DNA of 29,506 nucleotides, from NCBI RefSeq assembly GCF_002355515.1, contig NZ_AP014814.1:1-29506 (forward strand). The letters are read 5' to 3'. The translations under genes and the position numbers were made by a program. The notes below the pieces were generated by a model. It saw only the letters and a program-made list of their open reading frames with translations, made no database searches and had not been told where the DNA came from. The first letter of the stretch is position 1. Each line of letters begins with the position of its first letter. The DNA comes from Methylorubrum populi (lineage in GTDB: Bacteria > Pseudomonadota > Alphaproteobacteria > Rhizobiales > Beijerinckiaceae). Positions 7,975-15,352 of the stretch are shown here, piece after piece.

Positions 7975-8445
7975 ATGCCCCTCGATCCCAAGCGCCTCGC
8001 CCGCGATGCGAAGCGTGCCCAGGCCCAGCGGCCAGACAGCAGCATCGGCCGGGAGACCACCGGCGTCACCCGCGCCGTGCGCGCCGGCCTGCCCGTCATA
8101 CGGCAGCTGCGCGCGGCCGGGGTGACCTGGGCCGCCATCGCCGAAGCCCTGAGCGCTCAGGGCGTGACGCAAGGCGAGGGCCGGCCGCTGACCGCCACAC
8201 GCCTGACCGCCATCGTCACTCAGGTCGAGGCTCAAGAGCGCCGCACGGCCGAGCGCGAGGCCCGGCGTCGAACCCGGCCCGATCTGACTACCTCGTCCGA
8301 GATAGTCCCGCCACCCGAGCTATCGCTTCCAGACCCAGTCGCACCTGCTCCTCCCGCCCCGGCCGGGTCCGGCGCACACGCCACGGAAGAGCAGATCCGG
8401 CGCGCAGGCCTGCACGATCTACGTCAACTCCTGAAGAAGCCCTGA
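7975..8445 (+). CDS. Putative DNA-binding protein, StbA-like position
   Basis: A 156-residue protein, first gene of a three-gene operon. Residues about 40-85 (VIRQLRAAGVTWAAIAEALSAQG, then GRPLTATRLTAIV) read as a helix-turn-helix of the kind found in recombinase-like and plasmid DNA-binding proteins. Residues about 98-133 are a Pro/Ala-rich linker and the C-terminus is a short charged helix. The start follows GCGCAGGGGT, a plausible but weak ribosome site. Upstream 9-bp direct repeats and the following ParA-like ATPase mimic the R388 stb operon, in which StbA binds repeats beside oriT and controls plasmid stability. Sequence identity to StbA is not claimed; the assignment is positional. Confidence 0.6.
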   Translation: MPLDPKRLARDAKRAQAQRPDSSIGRETTGVTRAVRAGLPVIRQLRAAGVTWAAIAEALSAQGVTQGEGRPLTATRLTAIVTQVEAQERRTAEREARRRTRPDLTTSSEIVPPPELSLPDPVAPAPPAPAGSGAHATEEQIRRAGLHDLRQLLKKP

Positions 8446-8458
8446 AGAAGGTTCTCCC

Positions 8459-9184
8459 ATGCCCCGCATCCTCCTCGTCGCCCAGGACAAGGGCGGCTCC
8501 GGCAAGACCGTGCTGGTGCGCGCGCTCGCCGAGTGCCTGCCGTCCGCCCACCTCATCGAGATCGAGGCCAACCGCCGCCTGGTCGAACTGGAGGACCGGG
8601 TCAGCTTCTTCCCCGTCCGAGCCGAGCGCGGCGAGATCAACCGCACCGGGGGCGCCGCCGCGCGCGCGGAGTTCGACGGGCCGCTCAACGCCATCGCGGC
8701 CGCGCAAGGGCCCGTCATCGTCGATGTCGGCGCCAACACGGCCGGCTCACTCCTGCCGCTGATCGGCGAGGCGCAAGCGCGCTATGCCCGCCGCGGCGTG
8801 GAATTCGGCCTCTTGGTCGTGCTCACCAGCGAGCCCGGCGCGCTCGCCAACGCCCCCGTCCTGCTCGACCTCGCCAAGCCGTTCACGGCAGCGCGCTTTG
8901 CCGTTGAGAATCAGATCGAGGGACCGGTCGACCCGAAGGCACTCAAGGCCTTCAAGGACGTCACCCTGACCCGGCTGGAGAAGCTCAGCCTCGACGAGCG
9001 CGCCAACGACCTCCTGCAGAAGGGGGGCCTACGCTTCATCGGCGAGGACCTCACCGCCGCCGAGGACAGCCTCACCGACCGGTTCGGCTTCGCCGAGGCC
9101 GGCCGCATCGTCGAGGATCTCACCCGCTTCCGGGCCAAGGCCATGCAGGCCGCAGGTCCGGCGGCACGCTGGCTGGAGGGCTGA
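8459..9184 (+). CDS. ParA-like P-loop ATPase, StbB-like position
   Basis: A 241-residue protein with a deviant Walker A near the N-terminus (QDKGGSGKT, residues 9-17), as in ParA/MinD/StbB ATPases, and a Walker B-like strand VIVDVGANTAGS about 80 residues later. The rest follows the plan of conjugation- and partition-associated ATPases (LLVVLTSEPGALANAPVLLDL). The ATG is preceded by GAAGAAGG, 13 bp after the previous stop, so the genes are co-transcribed. In R388 the corresponding protein StbB is needed for transfer and balances StbA. That role is transferred here by gene order and fold only. Confidence 0.8.
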   Translation: MPRILLVAQDKGGSGKTVLVRALAECLPSAHLIEIEANRRLVELEDRVSFFPVRAERGEINRTGGAAARAEFDGPLNAIAAAQGPVIVDVGANTAGSLLPLIGEAQARYARRGVEFGLLVVLTSEPGALANAPVLLDLAKPFTAARFAVENQIEGPVDPKALKAFKDVTLTRLEKLSLDERANDLLQKGGLRFIGEDLTAAEDSLTDRFGFAEAGRIVEDLTRFRAKAMQAAGPAARWLEG

Positions 9185-9190
9185 AGGCCC

Positions 9191-9772
9191 GTGGTACGCC
9201 CTCCCTCCCGCACACCACCCTCCACGGTCGAGGCGCGGCTGCATGCGGCGCAGGAGGCCGAGCGGGCGGCCACGCAGCGCGTGCAGCAGGCCAGCCGGGC
9301 GCGGCTGGCCGAGCTCCTGCGGTTGCCGCCGCACGAGCGCCTGGCCCACCTCGACGATCCGGCGCTGGTGGGCCCGGACCGGATCAGCCTGCGCCGCTCG
9401 CTTCAGGCCGATCTCACCCGGCCGCAGCTCCGCTGGCGACCGGGAGGCCGGTTGCGGGCGCTGGTTCACCGCCTCGGTGCGGCCGCGCTGCGTCAGCTCC
9501 TGCACCCGGCCGTACTCGGCCTAGCCGGGATCACGGGCGTGTGGCTGTACACAGCGTGGTCTGCCACTCCCCAGCTGGCGATCTCGACGCAGGCGTTGGC
9601 CAGCAACCTGATCGGTCCGGACGGCCGCGTCGAGAGCTACACGTTTCCGGCCCGAACCTGGGTCCCGGTCGAGCGGCTCGACGCGCAGGTGGCACAGATC
9701 CGGGTCTGGTATTCGGGCCAGCGTTACGGCCACGGCACGGTCTGGCGCACCGGGCTCGATCTCTCCCGATAA
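9191..9772 (+). CDS. Unknown single-pass membrane protein, third gene of stb-like operon
   Basis: 193 residues from a GTG 6 bp after the ATPase stop. The N-terminal 100 residues are helical, rich in Ala, Arg and Glu (HAAQEAERAATQRVQQASRA looks coiled-coil). One hydrophobic segment follows (AVLGLAGITGVWLYTAW, about residues 108-124), and then about 70 residues that would lie across the membrane. I do not recognise the family. As the third gene it occupies the place of stbC. It converges with the coupling-protein gene 55 bp further on. One possibility is a membrane anchor for the ATPase or relaxosome; this is inference. Confidence 0.6.
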   Translation: MVRPPSRTPPSTVEARLHAAQEAERAATQRVQQASRARLAELLRLPPHERLAHLDDPALVGPDRISLRRSLQADLTRPQLRWRPGGRLRALVHRLGAAALRQLLHPAVLGLAGITGVWLYTAWSATPQLAISTQALASNLIGPDGRVESYTFPARTWVPVERLDAQVAQIRVWYSGQRYGHGTVWRTGLDLSR

Positions 9773-9827
9773 GGGGGCAGCGCCCCAGGCCGGCGTTGAC
9801 GCGGCCTGATGAGCGCGGGTGCGGCCC

Positions 9828-11531
9828 TCAGGCGGTGGCTCGCACCGGCGCGACCGGGTCGAGCAGCCCGGCAAAGCGCGTATCGCGGTGGGCGAGTGTC
9901 TTGCGCAGCTTGAGCGGGTCGGTAGTGTAGGCGGCGCTGTTGAGGAACACCAGGGTGTGGCGCTGGGTCAGGCGGGCGAGCTCGGAGGCTGGCACCAGCG
10001 CCTCGGGTCCGGGCGCCACGCTCTTCGTCTCCCGGCCGGTGGTGGGGTCGCGTGACACCGTCTCCTGCACACCCGTGAAGGTGCCCAGTGCACTCGACCA
10101 GCGCTCGCGCTCCGCGCCTTGCGCGCCCGAGATATTGAACAGCATCAGGGCCTCAGCGGTGTCGCGCAGGATGGCAGCGCCCGCCTCGCCGTAGGTGTCG
10201 GTGATCTGGGCCTCCGATTGCCAGAAGGTCCACAACGACACGCCGTAGCCCGGCAGCTCGCCAGCGCCGCGCAGGATCGCGTCGAAGCGCCCGAGCACGT
10301 AGGCCTCGTCGATGATGACGAGAAGACGCTCCGCCACGGGTGTACGCCGCACGATGCTGAACAGGGCGGCGAGCAGCCAGCGCACGTAGGCGCTGAGCTC
10401 CTTACGGCGGTCGTCGGCCGGCAGCACGATGTACAGGTCGGTGTCGCCCGCGCAGAGCGCATCGAGGCTGAAGCTGTGGCCAGCCACCACCTGCTGCATG
10501 CGCGCGTCCAGCATCCAACTGAAGCCTTGCGCTGCAGTCGTGAGGATGCTGGCGCGGCTCTTCTCGTCGTCGGAGTCGAGGATGCCGCGCGCGTCCTGGG
10601 CGACGGCGTCGTCGTACCCCTCCAGCGTGGCACGCAGTGCCTTGGGATCGCGCACCAGGGCGGCGGCCTCCGGTACGCCCCGTCCGGCGCGGATCACGCA
10701 CTGCAGGGCCGCCACGATGAGGACGCCGGCGCGGTCGCGGAAAAAGGCACCAGCCTCGCTGGTCCGGTCGGCCTCGGGCAGGAGGGCGCGAGCCATACTT
10801 TGCAGCTCAAGCACATCTTCAGGGTCGAGGCCCAGCAGCGGATCCCAGCGATCCGTGCCGCCGGCGAGGTTGAGCGGATCGAGCACATACACCCTCTGGC
10901 CCATGCTCTCGCGCCGACGCCGCACGGCGCGCACCACGTCGCCCTTGGGGTCGATCACCACGGCGGGACCGGCCCAGGCGCCGGGTTCCGGGAAGGCGAG
11001 GTTGGGCAGGATCAAACCGCTGGTCTTGCCGGAACGCGGCGGCGCGATCGTGAGCAGGTTGCCCTCGACCTGGACGCGCACCGCCTGGTTTGTCCTGGGG
11101 TCGAGGCCGAGCTCGATCCCCTTGCGCATGCGGGCGAGCGCGCGTGGTGAGGCGAAGTCGGCATCGCCGAAGCGGCGCAGGCGGTGACGCAGCGGTACGA
11201 GCGGGCCGCCCATCAGGATCAGCACGCCCAGCGCGACGGCGGCTCCCCAGACGATGCCGAAGGCCTCACGCCCGCCACCGGGGAGCGCCTGTGACCGACC
11301 CAGCACCATGTTAAGGTAGGTCCGGCCCATTCGGACGAGGAGAGCGAGCCACGCGCCCGAGCCGCTGCCCTCTGGCGTGAACCAGGCTATCGGGGTTCCG
11401 GGCAAGGCGGGCCATGCGCGTATGTCGAGGCCGTGACTGGCCAGGAAGGCGGCCGGGTAGCCGAGCAGGAAGGTGGCGAGCCCTAGGACGAGGATGAGGC
11501 AGGCGCGGAAGGCGAGGTCAGGGCGATGCAT
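9828..11531 (-). CDS. Type IV coupling protein (VirD4/TraG family)
   Basis: A complete 567-residue protein with hydrophobic segments near residues 10-30 and 90-112, followed by the cytoplasmic hexameric ATPase. Walker A is APPRSGKTSG (about 163-172), followed by the family's 'VVIDPKGDVV' block. Walker B is LLVIIDEAYVLG, and then come LWTFWQSEAQI and LMLFNISGAQ. It recruits the relaxase-DNA complex to a type IV secretion channel. It is rather short for the family. It is not in the relaxase operon but lies about 2.4 kb away, convergent with the stb-like genes. No secretion-channel genes occur in the window, so transfer would need a channel encoded elsewhere. Confidence 0.93.
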   Translation of the reverse strand: MHRPDLAFRACLILVLGLATFLLGYPAAFLASHGLDIRAWPALPGTPIAWFTPEGSGSGAWLALLVRMGRTYLNMVLGRSQALPGGGREAFGIVWGAAVALGVLILMGGPLVPLRHRLRRFGDADFASPRALARMRKGIELGLDPRTNQAVRVQVEGNLLTIAPPRSGKTSGLILPNLAFPEPGAWAGPAVVIDPKGDVVRAVRRRRESMGQRVYVLDPLNLAGGTDRWDPLLGLDPEDVLELQSMARALLPEADRTSEAGAFFRDRAGVLIVAALQCVIRAGRGVPEAAALVRDPKALRATLEGYDDAVAQDARGILDSDDEKSRASILTTAAQGFSWMLDARMQQVVAGHSFSLDALCAGDTDLYIVLPADDRRKELSAYVRWLLAALFSIVRRTPVAERLLVIIDEAYVLGRFDAILRGAGELPGYGVSLWTFWQSEAQITDTYGEAGAAILRDTAEALMLFNISGAQGAERERWSSALGTFTGVQETVSRDPTTGRETKSVAPGPEALVPASELARLTQRHTLVFLNSAAYTTDPLKLRKTLAHRDTRFAGLLDPVAPVRATA

Positions 11532-11777
11532 CGCGCTGCCATAGAGCGGGACGCCTGAGCAAACCGGATATGGAGCAGCCCAAACTTGAACGCGCTGATG
11601 AAGCGTATGTTGACCACATCAAGCCCGATAAGATCGCACCCTCTGCTCCTACAGCCGGAGACGGCATCCCTACGCCTTACAAACACATAGCCAGATCGTT
11701 GCGAGGGCCTAAACCGGTGTAAATCAAACGGTCGTTTTATAGACTGCCGCTTCGACCGTTCCTAAAAACACACCGAG

Positions 11778-12116
11778 GTGAGCGTCAGGCACTCCTCCCA
11801 CCGCCGGGCCCAGGCCGCGCTGAGCGCGGAAATCGGCGCGCATGACGGCACCCTGCCCCTGGTCGTGGTAACCCACCACGCCCCGCACCCGGACTGCATC
11901 GCGCCGGCCCAGTGCGGCACCTGGAGCGCCGGCAGCTCGGCCTCCGACCTGTCGGCGTTGACCGATTCCGGCCGCGCCGCCCTGTGGGTGCACGGGCACG
12001 TCCATCAAAGTCTCGACCTGATCCGGCCGGGTGGCACGCGCCTCCTCTGCAACCCGGCCGGAGCCGGGTTCGCCAACCTCGCCTTCGACGAGAACCGGGT
12101 GATCACGCTGGCCTGA
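11778..12116 (+). pseudogene. Metallophosphoesterase, C-terminal fragment
   Basis: The frame contains VVVTHHAPHP and later ALWVHGHVHQS followed by CNPAGAGF. These are the last two metal-binding motifs (THHxP and GHxH) of calcineurin-like phosphoesterases. The N-terminal half with the DxH and GN(H/D) motifs is missing, and the only available start is a GTG at 11778. I read it as a truncated gene, inactive as an enzyme. No transposon end is obvious at the break, though an 8-bp inverted repeat (AACGGTCG/CGACCGTT) lies just upstream at about 11728-11760. It converges with the winged-helix gene. Confidence 0.75.
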
Positions 12117-12203
12117 AACCGGCCGATCCGCTCGAGGCCGGCCGTTCGGCAAAGCGAACGTCGGCGCCCACGCGCATGTCGCCCACGCATGGCCGCGACG
12201 GCT

Positions 12204-12947
12204 CTACCGCCCGCGCCGATTCCGGACCGCCCGCTGTGTCGAAAGTCGCCCGCTGCTCCTCGGCAGCTCTTGCGACGGTTCTTTTGGTCTCGGAATCCAC
12301 AGGGAGAGAACATCAGTAGGCGTGCCCTTCGCGGATTTGCACCCTCCCCCCTCGGACACCGGGGCCGGCGCCTCCCCCTTCCGCTTGCGGGTGAGCCGGA
12401 GCCAGGCCGTCCACTCGGCCGAGACGATGCGCACCACGTTGGTGTCGTTGCGCCAGCCGGTGATGCGCCGCTCCTCGACCGTCACGAGCCCGAGCTGCAC
12501 CGCCTCGCGGATCGCGTTGCGCACCGTGGTCTCGGACACGCCGGCGAGGGCCGCGAGATTGCCGACCGCCAGCCGGCAGTCCTTGCGCCGCACGCTCTCG
12601 GCCGCCACCAGCGCCAGCACCGCCTGCTCGGCCAGGCTGAAGCGCGCCGCGAGCGCCGGCGGCAGCCGCCCCGAGGCGGCCCAGCGGCGGCGGCGCTCGA
12701 GGCTGGCATCTGTGCGCGGCCGGGAGCCGACAGGGCGCGGTGGTGCCGCCTTCAGCGGCTCCGATCCCTTGGTAGCCGCGCGCGAGACCGGCAGTGTCAT
12801 CCTGGCCTCGATCAGGCCGGACAGCTCCTCGGCCGCCGCCTCGCTCACCGCGCCGGCGGCAAAGGCCTTCCACAGGGCGGCCGTCACGTCCGGCAACGCG
12901 GCGCGCGGCGCACTCATCGCCTGACGGCGGATCTCCTCGGCAAACAT
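12204..12947 (-). CDS. Winged-helix DNA-binding protein, possible plasmid replication protein
   Basis: 247 residues from the ATG at 12947 (MFAEEIRRQAM; a second in-frame ATG ten codons later is possible). After a variable N-terminal third comes SLERRRRWAASGRLPPALAARFSLAEQAVLALVAAE and a clear helix-turn-helix (LAALAGVSETTVRNAIREAVQLGLVTVEERR), with a wing-like NVVRIVSAEW. Proteins of this plan are common on Methylobacterium plasmids, but I cannot name their proven function. The arrangement suggests an initiator or its regulator: it lies beside partition and toxin-antitoxin genes, and its leader carries three related hairpins. The last 45 residues are basic and low in complexity. A GAGGTG motif precedes the ATG. 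Confidence 0.7.
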   Translation of the reverse strand: MFAEEIRRQAMSAPRAALPDVTAALWKAFAAGAVSEAAAEELSGLIEARMTLPVSRAATKGSEPLKAAPPRPVGSRPRTDASLERRRRWAASGRLPPALAARFSLAEQAVLALVAAESVRRKDCRLAVGNLAALAGVSETTVRNAIREAVQLGLVTVEERRITGWRNDTNVVRIVSAEWTAWLRLTRKRKGEAPAPVSEGGGCKSAKGTPTDVLSLWIPRPKEPSQELPRSSGRLSTQRAVRNRRGR

Positions 12948-12982
12948 CGGTCCCGCACCTCTGCAAGGCGCGCGGCAGGGCT

Positions 12983-13004
12983 CACGCGCCTTGGCGGGCG
13001 TGTG
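12983..13004 (-). promoter_or_regulatory. Leader hairpin 1 with CGCCAA/TTGGCG loop
   Basis: CACGCGCC and GGCGTGTG (one G-T pair) flank the hexanucleotide TTGGCG on the plus strand, CGCCAA on the minus strand. It lies 36 bp upstream of the ATG at 12947, inside the expected 5' leader. Confidence 0.6.
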
Positions 13005-13030
13005 GGCATCCGGGCAAAGCGGGACCGCTC

Positions 13031-13050
13031 GCGAAAGTTGGCGCTTTCGC
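13031..13050 (-). promoter_or_regulatory. Leader hairpin 2 with the same loop
   Basis: Perfect 7-bp stem GCGAAAG / CTTTCGC around the same TTGGCG (plus) or CGCCAA (minus) loop. The stem sequence differs from hairpins 1 and 3, while the loop is identical. Confidence 0.65.
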
Positions 13051-13074
13051 TTGACGCCCGGGGGCGCTCATGAG

Positions 13075-13160
13075 ACTGTCGGGATTGCAAATGTCCCCGC
13101 CGGTCCCTTTGTGATCGGTCCACGGCCTCGAAGGTTGGCGCCTTCGGGGCCGTTGCTTTT
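13075..13160 (+). ncRNA. Candidate counter-transcribed RNA
   Basis: A plus-strand RNA ending at the T-run after hairpin 3 would be antisense to the leader of the minus-strand winged-helix gene. CTTGAC at 13050-13055 could serve as its -35 box; a clear -10 box is not visible. The UUGGCG loop is the motif that, as I recall, is conserved in the Inc/RNAI antisense RNAs of IncI- and IncFII-related plasmids. Boundaries and existence are inferred. Confidence 0.35.
13122..13153 (+). terminator. Hairpin 3 with the same loop and a T-run
   Basis: A 13-bp stem (ACGGCCTCGAAGG with its complement, one G-T pair) encloses TTGGCG. TTGCTTTTT follows on the plus strand, so it looks like an intrinsic terminator for a short plus-strand transcript. 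Confidence 0.65.
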
Positions 13161-13259
13161 TCAGGCTTCTACCGCGTCGGTTTCTCTCCTGACGGCGTCG
13201 AACACGCCGAAACGCCGACCGTGGCGGCTCGGGGAGATTCGGTCAACCGCCTAGCCTGT

Positions 13260-13488
13260 TAGAGCCGGAAGTTAATGAGACATTGCCGACCCATGCCTAT
13301 CGGACTCGATGTCCAGGCATCCGGTTTGCGGCGAGGGCGCAAAAGCGCAGGGCCTCTGCGGCTTCGGGTATCGGCACCGAACCCTTGGCTCTGCCCCTCC
13401 TCACGCCGCCTGATGCAGTCCCACATGGGGAAGACGCCAAAGGTTCACAACCGTATTTGGTAGCTACTAGATAGCTATACGGTATCCA
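13260..13488. repeat. Toxin-antitoxin flank with TAGCTA-type repeats
   Basis: No gene is seen here. At 13459-13485 the sequence GGTAGCTACTAGATAGCTAT is followed by ACGGTATCC, matching the repeat family in front of the parA gene (14143-14250). The remainder (13260-13455) shows no clear motif. Confidence 0.4.
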
Positions 13489-13779
13489 TCACAGTGAAAG
13501 CCGCCGGACGCTGCTGCCGTGGACGACCGCGAGGATCAGGACGCCGTCCGCTGCCTCCTCGTAGAGGATGACGTGTGCGCCGCATTCGTGGCGCCGAACC
13601 CTTGCTCCGATCATCTCTGCAGCCCGGCCCATACGAGGATTGTCGGCCAAGAGCTGAAAGGCGTGCTCCAGAATGCCCTGATAGCGTTCGGCCTGGAACA
13701 TCCCAAATTCGGTGAGGCCGTAGAGGAACACGTCGAGGATGTCGGCGTCGGCGCGGCCAGTGAGCTGGTAGCTACCCAC
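13489..13779 (-). CDS. parE: ParE-family toxin
   Basis: The GTG at 13779 gives a 96-residue protein beginning VGSYQLTGRADADILDVFLYGLTEFG, the usual N-terminus of ParE/RelE-superfamily toxins. LLADNPRMGRAAEMIGARVRRHECGAHVILYEEAADGVLILAVVHGS follows, matching the conserved core and C-terminal strand of ParE. Members of this family inhibit DNA gyrase. The start overlaps the end of the antitoxin gene by 8 bp (GTGGGTAG), so the pair is translated together. The gene looks intact. The region around its start also contains AGCTGGTAGCTACC, related to the neighbouring repeats. Confidence 0.9.
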   Translation of the reverse strand: MGSYQLTGRADADILDVFLYGLTEFGMFQAERYQGILEHAFQLLADNPRMGRAAEMIGARVRRHECGAHVILYEEAADGVLILAVVHGSSVRRLSL

Positions 13780-14041
13780 GCGTCGTGCCGCGAGCGCTCG
13801 CAACCTTCTTGGCCTCGGACATGATGTCAGGGACGCTGCGGCGGCTGATGCCGCTGGCGCGGGATTCGTCCACGATGCGGCGGAGATCGTCAATCGTCAG
13901 TTCGGGGTGGGCCCGGCGCTCGCGGTCGCGGCGCACGAGGTCGCGCACATAGTCGCTCGTGCTGGCGTAGTCGCCCTGCTGGATCTGAGCTTCGATCCAT
14001 TCCTTCATGGGATCGGGCAGGGAAATTGTCATCGTCGCCAT
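13772..14041 (-). CDS. parD: ParD-family antitoxin
   Basis: The start is the ATG at 14041, preceded by GGAGTAGGAGG; an in-frame upstream start lacks such a site. The 89-residue product begins MATMTISLPDPMKEWIEAQIQQGDYASTSDYVRDLVRRD, a classic CopG/ParD ribbon-helix-helix DNA-binding domain. It ends in an acidic and then basic tail expected to wrap the toxin. It would neutralise ParE and repress its own promoter just upstream (14045-14100, AT-rich). With ParE it forms a post-segregational killing module next to the partition genes. Confidence 0.92.
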   Translation of the reverse strand: MATMTISLPDPMKEWIEAQIQQGDYASTSDYVRDLVRRDRERRAHPELTIDDLRRIVDESRASGISRRSVPDIMSEAKKVASARGTTRG

Positions 14042-14142
14042 AGGGCACCTCCTACTCCAAACGTAGCAAAAATATGAATTTTTCACAAATTTTCTTATTC
14101 CTATGGTTGCGGCCTTGGCCTGCAAACAGCTCGGCCAACGAT

Positions 14143-14250
14143 TTGAGATACTAGATAGCTAGCTGGTAGCTATCAGTTATCTAGCATACTTTGTATGATA
14201 TCTGATAGCTATCGGTTAGCTGGCTGTTATCCGTTAGCTATCTGTTATCC
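14143..14250 (+). repeat. TAGCTATC/TTATCC repeat cluster (candidate partition site and operator)
   Basis: This AT-richer stretch ahead of parA is made of iterated TAGCTATC, TTAGCT and TTATC(C/T) units: TAGCTATC at about 14167, 14206 and 14235, TTATCT or TTATCC between them, and AGATAGCTAGCT at 14153. Spacing is about 10-11 bp. Such arrays are the usual binding sites of ribbon-helix-helix partition proteins, acting as centromere and as promoter operator. A smaller set lies at 13459-13485. Confidence 0.6.
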
Positions 14251-14300
14251 CTTTGAGTGTTAATTCGTCCCACCACGCTTGCCTGACCGAGGAATTGGCT

Positions 14301-14987
14301 ATGCCTGTCATTGCCTTCGCCAACCCCAAGGGGGGAGCCGGAAAGACCACCACGGCGTTGCTGCTCGCGACCGAGCTGGCCGCGAAAGGAGCCGCCGTCA
14401 CCGTAATCGATGCCGATCCGGAGCGGTGGATTTCGCAATGGGCAAAGCTGCCGGGCAAGCCGGACAACGTCCGCATCGTGGCCGACGTGACTGAGGAGAG
14501 CGTCGTCGATGCGATCGAGGCTTCGGAGGAAGAGGCGCAGTTTGTGATCGTCGATCTTGAGGGCACAGCGTCCCTTATGGTCTCGAACGCGATCGGCATG
14601 GCGGACCTAGTAGTGATCCCGATCCAGGGATCGAGCATGGACGCCAAGGGCGGGGCCAAGATGCTCCGGCTGATCCGGAATCAGGAGAAGATGTCCCGCC
14701 GCAAGATCGCCCATGCGGTGGTTCTGACGCGCACCGGAGCGGCAGTCACGTCGCGCGCGCTTCGGAACGTGGCCGAGCAGCTGAGGGCAGGAGGGATCGA
14801 CATCTTCGCGACGCCGATCGTCGAGCGCGCGGCCTACCGCGATCTCTTCGATTATGGAGGCACCCTGGCCGGTCTCAGTGGCGCGCAGGTCAGCAACCTC
14901 GACAAGGCAATCCAAAACGCCCGAGAGTTCGCCGGCGAGGTCGTAGTGCGTCTTAAGGCAATTGCCGCTGAAAGGCAGGCCGCGTGA
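14301..14987 (+). CDS. parA: ParA-family partition ATPase
   Basis: The ATG at 14301 is preceded by GAGGA; the product has 228 residues and begins MPVIAFANPKGGAGKTTTALLLATELA, with a deviant Walker A typical of small (type Ib) ParA/VirC1-like ATPases. VTVIDADPERWISQW is the Walker A' strand and FVIVDLEGTASLMVSNAI the Walker B region. There is no N-terminal helix-turn-helix, so autoregulation would depend on the partner. It overlaps the next gene by one base (TGATG). The upstream repeat cluster is the likely centromere. Expected role: ATP-driven segregation of the replicon. Confidence 0.93.
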   Translation: MPVIAFANPKGGAGKTTTALLLATELAAKGAAVTVIDADPERWISQWAKLPGKPDNVRIVADVTEESVVDAIEASEEEAQFVIVDLEGTASLMVSNAIGMADLVVIPIQGSSMDAKGGAKMLRLIRNQEKMSRRKIAHAVVLTRTGAAVTSRALRNVAEQLRAGGIDIFATPIVERAAYRDLFDYGGTLAGLSGAQVSNLDKAIQNAREFAGEVVVRLKAIAAERQAA

Positions 14988-15352
14988 TGAGCATGAAGGA
15001 GCGCGCACCGCTCGGCTTCGGCGACGAGCTGGAAAGTTTCGACCCGGCCGCCTTCGCCAAACCCAAGCGGGCCGCGAACGACAAGCCGAAACCGGAGGAG
15101 GCGAAGAAGGCGGCGGAGGCAGCAGGCTTCCGGAGCCGCGAGCCGGCCAAGGCGGCGGCTGTTCGGGAAGAGCCTGCTGCGCCCCTCAGAAGGCGTAGGA
15201 CGGGCCGCAACGTCCAATTCAACATCAAAGCGAAGGCGGAAACAATTGAGGCTTTCACTCGCATTGCGGATGCCAATGGTTGGGGCCTCGGTGAAACGTT
15301 TGAGCGAGCAACAGAGCTTCTGGAAAGGGAGCTATCTGCCGCCCGCAATTAA
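14987..15352 (+). CDS. Small centromere-binding partner of ParA (ribbon-helix-helix type)
   Basis: 121 residues from an ATG overlapping the parA stop. The N-terminal 65 residues are disordered and charged (many Lys, Ala, Glu). The C-terminal half reads TGRNVQFNIKAKAETIEAFTRIADANGWGLGETFERATELLERELSA, a strand-helix-helix pattern fitting ribbon-helix-helix proteins such as ParG or omega. These bind repeat arrays like the one upstream of parA and stimulate the ATPase through their flexible N-terminus. The assignment is from gene order and predicted fold. Confidence 0.75.
   Translation: MSMKERAPLGFGDELESFDPAAFAKPKRAANDKPKPEEAKKAAEAAGFRSREPAKAAAVREEPAAPLRRRRTGRNVQFNIKAKAETIEAFTRIADANGWGLGETFERATELLERELSAARN

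Noticed and set aside
12313..13073. Alternative frames on both strands over the winged-helix gene
   Set aside because: The minus-strand frame has a clear helix-turn-helix; the others are low-complexity shadows and one would run through the three hairpins.
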